Origin: a virus
Length of the DNA: 24,797 bases
Strand: one strand, 5' to 3'
Virus record (IMG/VR): IMGVR_UViG_3300033153_005839
Span: 1-24,797 of that record
The notes beneath the pieces are model-generated. The model did no database searches and had not been told where the DNA came from. It saw only the letters and a list, made by a program, of their open reading frames with translations. Numbering within the stretch: position 1 is the first letter of the stretch; each line of letters opens with the position of its first letter. The position numbers were made by a program, and so were the translations under genes. Positions 6,286 through 13,903 of the stretch are shown here, piece after piece.

Positions 6286-8103
6286 CTACGCTATTAAATG
6301 TCCAATGTCACCATTGGTATATAAACCATCATTCTGACTTATATAACAATAGCGGTTTTGATTCTCTTCTGTCTCTGCCGTGTAATCTCCGGTTCCATTT
6401 GGTGCTATGTAGCCAAACTTCTTGAACCCATAAACAACGCCCTCTGCCCAAACTTTTATTCGCTGCTTGTCGTGGTTGTCCTTAACTTTCAAGACTTGTA
6501 TTTCATGTACTTCATTGGCGCCGCTCAACCCTTCAAGCTCGAATGTATCTAACAAGACGCTATCACCCAACCATATATCGGCATCTTTGGCGTCCACTTC
6601 AAGTTCAACGAGTTTTGGTGCGCCTGAATATTTTGACAACAGCCTGCCTGCTAGTGTTATTATCAATCCCACATTCGCATTGCTTAACCAATCACCGTGG
6701 ATTGTTAAAATTTCTTTGCCATCAAAAGCATTGACCCCTTCGGAATCGGCTGCAATAATTACTTCATGCTTGCTATAGTTCTCGGTTTTTTCTAAGTCAT
6801 CGGTGATGTCGCGTATGTCATAGTGAATCCAAACTTGGGATATGCGATGCTCATCATTATCTTTTGTTTTCATGCTATCCATCATAACAGAACTTGTATC
6901 ATTCCATGTTGGTGGTACCACGTTGTTGATTGGTGGTGCTATTGCTTTTAATTTTATTTCATGATCTCTGTCGTGCCACCAAATGTAAGTTAGATTTTGT
7001 TGACATATCCGCTTTAATAATTTGTTAATGCCTGTTGGCTCTGTTACGGTGCGTGATAAATCATTAGCCGACAACCAAACGTCTTTTTGCAAATCCCATT
7101 CATCATCGGTTCCCGTGGGTGTTGTTAGTCCGGCATCATACGGCAAATAAACTTCGTCAATTCCCGCGCCTGTTTTCAAAAGGTAATGTATCACATCAAC
7201 AACATTGACGGTGTTAAAGTTTAAACAAAGTTGCACCGAGTCGCCAATTTCAAGGTTCTCATCCACCGAACCCTGTTGGCCGCCAACAACACCGGTCAAT
7301 GTATCGGTGGATACCCCGGTGAATTTTAAAACATTATCACCAGAACGCACATACCCGGGAAGTGATACGCTGATTGCCGAACCGGTGTATGGGTCTGTAT
7401 CATAATCGGTTCCCTCCCCTGTTTGTAAAACTAATGTTGTTCCACCTGCTGTGTATTCTGAAGCTAATGTCCCGGTGCTAATTTCTGGCGCCACTGATTT
7501 TTTATCATCAGCAAACTTTAAAATGTCTTTGCCCTTTAATGTTACTTTTCCGCTGCTGTCGATATCAATTGATTCAATTACATATAAGCGATCTTCAAAA
7601 TCATTAAATGAAAATGGATTATTGATGTACCCTTGCCGCACTTTCATAAAGCGTTTTTTATAATAACGTGAACGCGCTTTTAACTTCCTAAAGAATGTGC
7701 CTTGTGTTTCCGGGTCATAAGTCCTCGTGCTAACATAGGGGTCAGTGAAAATATCATCATCAGCAAAGTCTTGGAGCGTAATTGTAACAACGCCGCGCTT
7801 GCCCAATGAACCACGGGGGTCAATTTCACACGGCGTGAAAGATGGTTGCCCAATCATGCACGGGAACCCAGTTTCACCAACCGGCCAATTGCTTACTGGC
7901 TGATAAAAGCGATATGTTTTTTGAACCTTGTTAAAATTAGCAACATCTTGACAAGATGGGAATGTATCATAACATTCCGTTCCAGCAGCACCAGACGCGG
8001 TGCACGGAGCAACACCAAAAGATTCAGCACAATCGTCCAAGTATAACTCAACAACCGATACGGGTATGCGTGCATCCATCACTCTGCTAGAATCATACGT
8101 CAT
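6286..8103 (-). CDS. Putative tail hub/tail-tip protein with Cys-rich N-terminus
   Basis: A 605-aa protein, probably the central tail hub or a large tail-tip component. The first 100 residues are Cys-rich: Cys25, 34, 44, 51, 82 and 92, including ECYDTFPSCQDVANFNK and GFPCMIGQPSFTPCEI. I recall this kind of N-terminus from many siphophage tail proteins. Next come basic beta-rich regions (residues about 100-200, KLKARSRYYKKRF; FSFNDFEDRLYVIESIDID), a TLVLQTGEG segment, and hub-like folds up to FKKFGYIAPNGTGDYTAETEENQNRYCYISQ near the end. It overlaps the preceding gene by 11 nt. There is no enzymatic motif. Assignment rests on size, position after the tape measure and that family impression. 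Confidence 0.75.
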   Translation of the reverse strand: MTYDSSRVMDARIPVSVVELYLDDCAESFGVAPCTASGAAGTECYDTFPSCQDVANFNKVQKTYRFYQPVSNWPVGETGFPCMIGQPSFTPCEIDPRGSLGKRGVVTITLQDFADDDIFTDPYVSTRTYDPETQGTFFRKLKARSRYYKKRFMKVRQGYINNPFSFNDFEDRLYVIESIDIDSSGKVTLKGKDILKFADDKKSVAPEISTGTLASEYTAGGTTLVLQTGEGTDYDTDPYTGSAISVSLPGYVRSGDNVLKFTGVSTDTLTGVVGGQQGSVDENLEIGDSVQLCLNFNTVNVVDVIHYLLKTGAGIDEVYLPYDAGLTTPTGTDDEWDLQKDVWLSANDLSRTVTEPTGINKLLKRICQQNLTYIWWHDRDHEIKLKAIAPPINNVVPPTWNDTSSVMMDSMKTKDNDEHRISQVWIHYDIRDITDDLEKTENYSKHEVIIAADSEGVNAFDGKEILTIHGDWLSNANVGLIITLAGRLLSKYSGAPKLVELEVDAKDADIWLGDSVLLDTFELEGLSGANEVHEIQVLKVKDNHDKQRIKVWAEGVVYGFKKFGYIAPNGTGDYTAETEENQNRYCYISQNDGLYTNGDIGHLIA

Positions 8104-8854
8104 ACATTGCCCCGCAATCGATGCTAAAATCTAAGTGTAGCGGCTTCCGATATTTTGGATACCTGATTCTATTTGCCATCAAGTACCCGGCCTGTGTTGG
8201 GTATGTTTCCTGATTCCAAATAAAATAGAACGGATATAATTCCACGTGATTCGCCATTGCTGTCCAATTAGCATCAATCCATGCCTTTGTAACCAGCCTT
8301 TGATCGATCAACACTTTGGCACCTTCAGCGCGCAATATCCTCCCGGTGTATTGCCCGGTTGCTGTTTTGTTGTTAAATATTTTTCGCACCCGGTTTAAAT
8401 TAGCCGGGGAGAAGTTTGCCCCCATTTCACGTTCTAAAGATTGAGCAACGCCGATGAATAAATTTGCTATGAATGATGCCACCGCTGTACTCGCAATTTC
8501 AAAGCGCCAATATCGTTTCGTTGCTGATGATACCTTACGGAATATAACTTCATTTTCAGTTGGGGTTTGTATGGTGTCGAAGTCTGCTGTGTTAGCTGCA
8601 AAATTATCCGTTGAATGTTGTGGCTTAATAGTCCCGGAGTTATCCGTCAAGTTATGGCCAACAATACCCCAGCAATCCGCAGCCATTGCAGATCCCAAAT
8701 CCAAAGTGACATAAACAGTCCCGGCGGCGTTTGCTTGCCACCAAGATGAAGTCTTATATGACTTTAAATTTTCCTTATCATAACCAACAGCCGTTGACGT
8801 CACCGTGATGGTAGCGGTTTTTAAAAGATTAGTCAAACCAACATAAGCGGTCAT
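8093..8854 (-). CDS. Tail protein with discoidin-like N-terminal domain
   Basis: A 253-aa protein whose start overlaps the tape-measure stop (ATGA, 8851-8854). Residues about 30-75 (SSWWQANAAGTVYVTLDLGS followed by CWGIVGHNL) look like the core of a discoidin/F5-8 type C beta-sandwich. The second half (LEREMGANFSPANLNRVRKI, then GAKVLIDQR and ELYPFYFIWNQETYP) is typical of phage tail proteins immediately following the tape measure, which are usually distal-tail or tail-initiator components. Likely role: tail-tip assembly, possibly glycan contact through the discoidin-like part. Family resemblance is inferred from motif appearance only. Confidence 0.75.
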   Translation of the reverse strand: MTAYVGLTNLLKTATITVTSTAVGYDKENLKSYKTSSWWQANAAGTVYVTLDLGSAMAADCWGIVGHNLTDNSGTIKPQHSTDNFAANTADFDTIQTPTENEVIFRKVSSATKRYWRFEIASTAVASFIANLFIGVAQSLEREMGANFSPANLNRVRKIFNNKTATGQYTGRILRAEGAKVLIDQRLVTKAWIDANWTAMANHVELYPFYFIWNQETYPTQAGYLMANRIRYPKYRKPLHLDFSIDCGAMYDV

Positions 8855-10977
8855 ATCACATTCACCTTAATATTTGCGCCATCACCAATCTCTTCATTGA
8901 CCGCTTCAATCAAATCCCTCACAACCTCTGGGGTGAACATCGCCCCCTTAATAGTTACATTTACATCATTACGTTCTTGTGGTGCAAACGCATCGGGTGT
9001 CTCTCGCACTGGTGCCGGGTCGCTTGGTGTTCCGCTTCCCCCGGTAACATTTACCGATGAACCACCACCCGCTATTCCCGCCGCTTGAACTACCCCGGTG
9101 GCAACGATGATGCCGGCAGAAATAGCGGCCATGGTAGCAATTCCCGCCGCCGCTACCGAACCGCCAATTGGCCCAAGGTCTGCATAAGCCCGCATGATAG
9201 CAACTTGTGTATTAATAGCCAACTGTGCGAGTGCCAAGCCTTTACTAAGCGCCAACACAACTAATTGCCCCGCCTTACTTTCACCAACAACCATATTCAA
9301 TAATCCGATTGCTTGTTGCGCAACTTGCATTTTCATTGCAACTAATTGTTTGCTGAATCGCGCTTCCGCCTTTTCACGTTTATTAATTTCAGTTTGGTTT
9401 AATGCTGTGAGCTTCGTTTGGAATTGAGCCTCAGCCGCCAACAATAATTCCTTGCGCTCCAAATCCTTTACCAATCCAATTTGGAATGCATCTTCAATAG
9501 CCCATTCCTGATCTTCCCGGGCAATTGCCAATGCCTCTTCTTCAGTCAACAGGCTTTCTTGCAACTTGAATAGCGCCATCGCATACTTATCATTCAGCGC
9601 CAACTCTTCAGCCTCATATGCTTTTTCAAATGCTGCGCTGCGTGCCGCTGATTGAATTGCATCTTCCTTTGCTAACCGTTCTTTGAGTTTAATAAGGGCA
9701 TCAGCATCACCCTTCGCTTTCTCTTCAGCGGTGAGTGCTTTTCTGGCAGCCTTCGTTTGCCATATCAAATCCAATTCCTTTTCCATCGACAATAATTTTT
9801 CATCACGCAACTTGCCAATTTCCTTTGCGACCTGAAAATCCCCGCTTAAAAAAGAAGCGGATTGTGCAGCGAATGAAGCCATCACATCACCAAGCCCGGT
9901 GATGCCGACAATGATGGTGCTTATCCATTGCCCAACCCGCGTGAATACCCCAACAATTGCACGCATTGCAGGATCAAATTTGTCGCCAAGAATGAGTGCC
10001 GTGGTCTCCCATGTTGACCCCATTCGCTTCCAATCCCCATCGAGGTTATCAACCTGAATTGCTGCTTGTTCCCCGGCAACATTAGTATCAGTCATTTGCC
10101 CGGTTAGCTTTTTAAGAAGCTCAACATTGCCAACCATTGCTCTGGCCGCTGTTATGTTTCGCTTGCCAAATATAGCAAGCATCTCATTCGGGGACATGCC
10201 GGACTCTGCTAGGTTCTGCATTGCTTGCGTGAAGCCAACCATCGCCGGTTTAAATTTTTCATTTGTTTGCTTGGAAAGATTCAGATAAATATTACGCAAA
10301 TCAGTACCGGCCTCACTACCAAAGATGGTGTTCTTTGCCAATACTTGAATGGCCGCATTCATTTCTTCAAACCCGGTTCCCGCGACTCCGGCAACAAGAC
10401 CTGCTTTTGCAATTGCTTCCGATGTATCCGAGATGACTGATGAACCATACTTGGAACCCGCCGCCAATACGTTGATGAATCGGTTAGCTTGATCCGCGCT
10501 CGCACCGGTTTGATTCAAAGCAAGGGTTAGTGTCTTTGCTGCGTCAGGTAAAGTTGACCCCGATGCTTCAGCCAGTGTGATTGCTTCGGCTGTTACTGCC
10601 GCCAATGCTTCCCCGCTTTCTAACAAATCAGGTTTTGCTGACGCAACTAATCTGAAAGCCTCAGCCGCTTGAGATGCACTCAAGGTAGTTGCTGCGCCAA
10701 ACTCTAGTGATTTCATTGTAAGGAATTCAAGATCTTTACCCGTTGCCCCGGTGATAGCAGACAACTCAGATATGGATTTGCTAAAATCTTTCCAGACGCT
10801 TGTAATGGCACCAATCGCACGAAACGCGATGTATGCGGCAGTCATCACACGCGTTGCGGTGCTTAATGACTTTGTTAACCTCTGTGTTTCAGTGAGGTCT
10901 TTTTTAATCTTTTTAAACGCGGCCTTTGTTTTGTTACTTGCTGTTACTTCGATGCGCGTTTCGTTTGTTACCGGCAT
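8851..10977 (-). CDS. Tail tape measure protein (TP901-type core)
   Basis: A 708-aa protein that sets tail length and is ejected ahead of DNA. The reading frame extends upstream to a TTG at 10986, but I start at the ATG 10977 because GAGG lies 10 nt upstream of it and would be too close to the TTG. Residues about 65-330 form the TP901-type tape-measure core (SELSAITGATGKDLEFL, ASQAAEAF, LRNIYLNLSK, MSPNEMLAIFGKRN). Hydrophobic segments lie near 335-365 (IVGVFTRVGQWISTIIVGI) and about 570-640 (long Ala/Gly-rich stretch). A charged coiled-coil region separates them. The C-terminus ends in a soluble domain (DVNVTIKGAMFTPEVVRDLI). At the usual ~1.5 A per residue the tail would be about 100 nm, an estimate. 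It overlaps the chaperone extension frame by 44 nt. Confidence 0.93.
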   Translation of the reverse strand: MPVTNETRIEVTASNKTKAAFKKIKKDLTETQRLTKSLSTATRVMTAAYIAFRAIGAITSVWKDFSKSISELSAITGATGKDLEFLTMKSLEFGAATTLSASQAAEAFRLVASAKPDLLESGEALAAVTAEAITLAEASGSTLPDAAKTLTLALNQTGASADQANRFINVLAAGSKYGSSVISDTSEAIAKAGLVAGVAGTGFEEMNAAIQVLAKNTIFGSEAGTDLRNIYLNLSKQTNEKFKPAMVGFTQAMQNLAESGMSPNEMLAIFGKRNITAARAMVGNVELLKKLTGQMTDTNVAGEQAAIQVDNLDGDWKRMGSTWETTALILGDKFDPAMRAIVGVFTRVGQWISTIIVGITGLGDVMASFAAQSASFLSGDFQVAKEIGKLRDEKLLSMEKELDLIWQTKAARKALTAEEKAKGDADALIKLKERLAKEDAIQSAARSAAFEKAYEAEELALNDKYAMALFKLQESLLTEEEALAIAREDQEWAIEDAFQIGLVKDLERKELLLAAEAQFQTKLTALNQTEINKREKAEARFSKQLVAMKMQVAQQAIGLLNMVVGESKAGQLVVLALSKGLALAQLAINTQVAIMRAYADLGPIGGSVAAAGIATMAAISAGIIVATGVVQAAGIAGGGSSVNVTGGSGTPSDPAPVRETPDAFAPQERNDVNVTIKGAMFTPEVVRDLIEAVNEEIGDGANIKVNVI

Positions 10978-11619
10978 TTTTAGCAATCCTCAAATCGATT
11001 AGTTCCATGGCATCTATATAAAAGTTTGGCTGTTTTAAAAGGCCACCATCAAATGGTAAAATTCCGTTTTTATAATGTCCATATAATTTCAGCAACATTC
11101 TCGATTGATCATTCACCATAGGCAATAAACAAATGTCACTTTCAATTACATCCGGGATACACCATTTGTTATACCCCGCTGGGTTCTCCTTGCCGCAATG
11201 CTTGTGTAAACATTTATCGCACTTGAATTGATTAGTTGTGTCACTGCTAACCTCAAGTGCGATTATTAGTTTTTTGAGTCATCCTCATCAGGCGAACTGC
11301 GGTTGATTATTTCAGTGAAAATCTCCGTCAATGTCCCAACCGGAATGCGCCCAAAGTTTAAGCGTGAAAATTTAATCTCTTTGCCGTCAGCATCATTAAA
11401 GTTAGACCAACCAACGAGCCCATGCTTCAATGTGAACCGCATCGTGCGGTCTGAAAATGTTATGTTGCCTTCCGGGGTTTCATTCCCTTCTGCCATAACA
11501 CCCATATATTGCTGGCCATCCATAGCCTTGAGTTTAAATTTTGTCGGCTCATCATCATCTTTATCACCTTCCGTGATAAAGTCTGATGCAATGATTTTCT
11601 CTAGTGCTTTAATTGACAT
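10934..11619 (-). CDS. Tail assembly chaperone GT fusion made by -1 frameshift
   Basis: Predicted 228-aa product. Ribosomes read the 117 codons of the G-like ORF, slip back one base on A AAA AAC (11275-11269), and continue in a second frame from 11269 to the stop at 10934-10936, adding 111 residues. The second frame is open throughout and has no credible independent ribosome binding site, as expected for a T-like extension. Its N-terminal part has clustered Cys/His (FKCDKCLHKHC followed by WC and DIC). The rest is helical and basic (MLLKLYGHYKNGILPFD). In lambda and many long-tailed phages, G and GT chaperones bind the tape measure and recruit tail tube subunits. The position between tail tube and tape measure genes is exactly the conserved one. 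Confidence 0.88.
11216..11275 (-). promoter_or_regulatory. Programmed -1 ribosomal frameshift signal (heptamer plus hairpin)
   Basis: Reading the minus strand, the slippery heptamer A AAA AAC occupies 11275-11269 in the G frame, just before its TAA stop (11268-11266). After a 5-nt spacer, ATCGCACTTGA (11263-11253) pairs perfectly with TCAAGTGCGAT (11226-11216), an 11-bp stem. Inside it, GGTTAG and CTAATC can pair further (one G-U), with an AAT bulge and an 11-nt loop. Heptamer, spacer and stem all match the established rules for -1 frameshifting, and the shifted frame is open for 111 codons. Confidence 0.92.
11266..11619 (-). CDS. Tail assembly chaperone, G-like (unshifted product)
   Basis: A 117-aa acidic protein (start MSIKALEKIIASDF, with an acidic GDKDDDEPTKF region and an SSPDEDDSKN tail). 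It has AAGGAAGG 5 nt upstream of the ATG. It is the normally terminated product; a fraction of ribosomes instead produces the GT fusion. Residues about 27-70 (KFKLKAMDGQQYMGVMAEG) and 85-108 (KFSRLNFGRIPVGTLTEIFTEI) are consistent with the small mixed fold of tail assembly chaperones, though the sequence itself is not diagnostic. The call depends on gene order and the frameshift signal at its 3' end. Confidence 0.85.
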   Translation of the reverse strand: MSIKALEKIIASDFITEGDKDDDEPTKFKLKAMDGQQYMGVMAEGNETPEGNITFSDRTMRFTLKHGLVGWSNFNDADGKEIKFSRLNFGRIPVGTLTEIFTEIINRSSPDEDDSKN

Positions 11620-11655
11620 AAATACCTTCCTTTATGTTAGTGGTTTAGTAAAATT

Positions 11656-12582
11656 TTATGTTAATGCGATTGACACTTCATCATCGGTAGTCGATTCAGC
11701 AGCCGCATAAGTTAATTCGAGTGTACGGATACCATCACGATCCCCGGGTGCAATATCTCGATAGTAAATGGCCGGGTGACTAATGTTAATTATATTGCCA
11801 GCCGTTCCACCGATAGCTCCAGAAGCAACCGCACCGGTTGTCCCCGCTTTAAAGTTAGCGTCAAATGCTTCGGTTGCTACCAACACATGTTCAGGATCCA
11901 ACGAGCCGTTAACATCGCGGCCAATCACCCGGACTTCGCCAAAACCATCGGGTGATGATGGATCTGGAGGGAATGCCAATTCATTCCCCATATCAAAATT
12001 CCATGCTCCGATTATCTGTGAATAAGAGAACGCGGAAAATGCTGCATTAATAAATGGAGCCGGGATTGTGGAATCATATGTTGGTGATGGTAATGTTACA
12101 TCAGTCACCGCTGAGGAATGACCCGTCATTGTAAATGACATCTTGATCAGCCCACCAACTTCCATTGCGAAACTTACGTTGCCACGGCAACCAGTTAGCT
12201 TCATCAATGTACCATCTTGGTAATAATAAATTGTTACAGACTTGTGCCCGGTAGATGCTGGTGCATAAGTCACGGACGTAACGGCAACAACCGTTTCAGC
12301 AAAGCCACAAGCCTCTAATAAATCAGCCGCTTCTGGTGGAGTGCCTGCTGTGCCTGAGCCTTTCAATTCCATATCGAATGAAATGGTGCGTAATAGCCCA
12401 CCAAACACATGTTGTAATTTTCCGATACTTGCCCGGGTGGCTGGCCGCTCATTCATGCGCAAACCTTCATTAGCCCAATTTGGCGCTTCAACTAACACCG
12501 CATCGGTGTTTGCTATCGGCACCGGATCTGTATTGTATGTAACTTCTTCTTTGACTAAAATAACTTCACGATTGATAAGCAT
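11656..12582 (-). CDS. Major tail tube protein
   Basis: A 308-aa beta-rich protein, predicted to polymerise into the tail tube. Features typical of siphophage tube proteins are the N-terminus MLINREVILVKEEVTYNTDP (an E-x-T-Y-x-T-D-P segment) and then PATRASIGKLQHVFGGLLRTISF. Multiple strands follow (SFDMELKGSG, NVSFAMEVGGLIKMSFTMTG). It starts at ATG 12582, overlapping the stop of the small basic ORF by 1 nt (TAATG). The next gene is the tail assembly chaperone, the usual order tube, chaperone, tape measure. No separate sheath gene accompanies it, so the tail is non-contractile. Confidence 0.88.
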   Translation of the reverse strand: MLINREVILVKEEVTYNTDPVPIANTDAVLVEAPNWANEGLRMNERPATRASIGKLQHVFGGLLRTISFDMELKGSGTAGTPPEAADLLEACGFAETVVAVTSVTYAPASTGHKSVTIYYYQDGTLMKLTGCRGNVSFAMEVGGLIKMSFTMTGHSSAVTDVTLPSPTYDSTIPAPFINAAFSAFSYSQIIGAWNFDMGNELAFPPDPSSPDGFGEVRVIGRDVNGSLDPEHVLVATEAFDANFKAGTTGAVASGAIGGTAGNIINISHPAIYYRDIAPGDRDGIRTLELTYAAAESTTDDEVSIALT

Positions 12583-12719
12583 TATTGCGCTCCCCCATCT
12601 TGTTTATCGGTTTTTAATTTCTTTGGTTTGGCGCTTGCCGGTTTTTGTTCGTCAGTATCCTTTACGCCACCATGGCGAACTTCAACTTTTTTGCGCTTGC
12701 ATTTGCGTTCTTCACCCAT
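12582..12719 (-). CDS. Small basic protein, 45 aa
   Basis: A 45-aa ORF with AGAGGA 7-8 nt before its ATG and a 1-nt overlap with the tail tube start (TAATG). It fills the gap between the tail terminator-like and tube genes almost exactly, leaving 12 nt upstream. The product is Lys/Arg-rich and apparently disordered (GEERKCKRKKVEVRHGG, then a KPASAKPKKLKTDKQDGG tail). No family is recognised. The ribosome binding site, coupling and lack of wasted space support translation; a virion or assembly role is inferred from location only. Confidence 0.65.
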   Translation of the reverse strand: MGEERKCKRKKVEVRHGGVKDTDEQKPASAKPKKLKTDKQDGGAQ

Positions 12720-12731
12720 GATGAATTCCTC

Positions 12732-13163
12732 TTATGTTAGATTAGCCCAATTTGTTCTATATGATATTGAATACGACAATGTCTGTCTTATAATAGTCCG
12801 GTCACCGGCATCAACAATTGGACGCTCAACCCGGATAGCTTCGATGAACTTGACTATGTTGCCAAGCCCAAGTTGGTAGTCGAGCATCAACGCTGCGTGA
12901 ATTTCCCCGCGCATAGTATTCAAAACCGTAACAACATCATCTTTATTTCCCCGGGCAAGTAAGTCAATGTCAACTGTTAATTGCCAATCGATATATGATT
13001 GAGCAAGATTATTCTGAACGACATCTTCACCTTGTGTAATGATTATCCGGGGCAAATCCGCCTGCTCAATATCATAATCTTGTTCCCGCTGCACATTACC
13101 CCCGGTGGTTGTTAATCCGGTTAGTGTTGTGACAATCGCTCCCAATATATCTTCAGTGCGCAT
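12732..13163 (-). CDS. Tail terminator-like / minor tail protein (gpU-like)
   Basis: A 143-aa protein whose start overlaps the previous stop (TAATG at 13163). It starts MRTEDILGAIVTTLTGLTTTGGNV, an N-terminal helix followed by a glycine loop. An ADLPRIIITQGEDVV strand, a VDIDLLARGNKDDVVTVLNTM segment with helix, and a final QTLSYSISYRTNW strand follow. This alpha/beta pattern is that of small tail terminator proteins that cap the tube and join it to the head. Gene order (connector, this gene, tube) agrees. Primary sequence is not conserved enough to be certain. Confidence 0.78.
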   Translation of the reverse strand: MRTEDILGAIVTTLTGLTTTGGNVQREQDYDIEQADLPRIIITQGEDVVQNNLAQSYIDWQLTVDIDLLARGNKDDVVTVLNTMRGEIHAALMLDYQLGLGNIVKFIEAIRVERPIVDAGDRTIIRQTLSYSISYRTNWANLT

Positions 13164-13441
13164 TAATTTGGTGCCTCAAGAATTATTAATACCATTCCAG
13201 TTCCATCAGGTTGTTTACCAGCAACCCGGTATTCCAAATTGTTAATGCGCAATGTATTCCCTCGCACTATATTTGGGACGGATAATAAATCGATCATAAA
13301 TGTTGGGGCTAAAGTTTCAACCCCGTTCACTTCAATGTATTGATTCTCGAATATGCCAACGATTGAAGTGGTCTTATATACAGCGGCTGTTCCGTGCTCA
13401 ACAGAATTTAAAAACACCGTGTAATCTTCAGTCATTGACAT
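13163..13441 (-). CDS. Head-tail joining protein (FII-like)
   Basis: A 92-aa beta-barrel-like protein. The segments YTVFLNSVEHGTAAVYKT, IFENQYIEVNG, PTFMIDLLSV, VRGNTLRINNLEYRVAGKQPDGTGMVLIIL match the plan of lambda FII / Phage_attach-type connectors. In that group a 'G..L.I.G..Y.V...' strand pair near the C-terminus is common. Such proteins bind the bottom of the filled head and provide the tail docking site. It sits between the capsid cement gene and the tail terminator-like gene, as in lambda (D, E, FI, FII, Z, U order). AAGGG precedes the ATG by 9 nt. Confidence 0.8.
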   Translation of the reverse strand: MSMTEDYTVFLNSVEHGTAAVYKTTSIVGIFENQYIEVNGVETLAPTFMIDLLSVPNIVRGNTLRINNLEYRVAGKQPDGTGMVLIILEAPN

Positions 13442-13456
13442 AATTTAGAACCCTTA

Positions 13457-13819
13457 TTAATTGATCGTGTTTGGACCAACATTCAGCTTCACTAAAATAG
13501 AATCACCAGCGCCCGCCGTCAAAGTTTCCATAGCAATACAACCTGCTGATAAATCACCGGCTGCTTCCGTTGCCGCTTCATCATCAATCAAGTCTACGCT
13601 AGTGTCCCAAACAACAGACTCACCCACAGTAAACGCCGCGCCGGTAACAGCAGGCAGCGAAAATACACCGCTAATCTGCACAGGAACAACATCACCAGAA
13701 TCACCACCCGATAAATATACACCGAGCAGATGACCAATTGCAACCATAGCACCAGCAATAACAGTGCCCCCAAGTGTGATGTCAATCACATTACCTTCAC
13801 CTGAATATAATTTAGTCAT
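13457..13819 (-). CDS. Capsid cement/decoration protein (DUF2190-like)
   Basis: A 120-aa protein predicted to bind the expanded capsid and stabilise it. The pattern is that of the DUF2190 group: an N-terminal strand (EGNVIDITLGGTVIAGAMVAI), a GHLLGVYL segment, a GVFSLP segment, then FTVGESVVWDTS and a final AGDSILVKLN strand. It is separated from the capsid gene by an intrinsic terminator and has AGGAG 8 nt before its ATG. As a decoration protein it would be needed in amounts similar to the capsid protein, so the terminator placed before it is notable. Confidence 0.85.
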   Translation of the reverse strand: MTKLYSGEGNVIDITLGGTVIAGAMVAIGHLLGVYLSGGDSGDVVPVQISGVFSLPAVTGAAFTVGESVVWDTSVDLIDDEAATEAAGDLSAGCIAMETLTAGAGDSILVKLNVGPNTIN

Positions 13820-13836
13820 TTTGCTTTCTCCTAACA

Positions 13837-13848
13837 GGGGTTCACCCC
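13837..13848 (-). promoter_or_regulatory. GGGG-CCCC tetraloop hairpin upstream of the cement protein RBS
   Basis: On the minus strand GGGG TGAA CCCC folds into a 4-bp stem with a 4-nt loop, about 5 nt before the AGGAG ribosome binding site of the cement gene. It could protect the 5' end of a processed transcript or affect initiation. Small palindromes arise by chance, so this is tentative. Confidence 0.35.
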
Positions 13849-13857
13849 ATTAAAGTT

Positions 13858-13886
13858 AAAAAATGCGCAGCCTGTTAAGGCTGCAC
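13858..13886 (-). terminator. Rho-independent terminator after the capsid gene
   Basis: Reading the minus strand, GTGCAGCC and GGCTGCGC pair (8 bp with one G-T) around a TTAACA loop, followed after a short CA by T6 (13863-13858). It lies 18 bp past the capsid stop codon. Because all downstream genes are tail and lysis genes on the same strand, it must be partial, attenuated or antiterminated in the late phase, or another promoter lies downstream. Confidence 0.75.
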
Positions 13887-13903
13887 GATTATTCCGGTAT
13901 TAT

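Noticed and set aside
12341-12721. Plus-strand ORF of 126 aa
   Set aside because: Overlaps the tail tube and the small basic ORF in antisense; no family resemblance or start signals.
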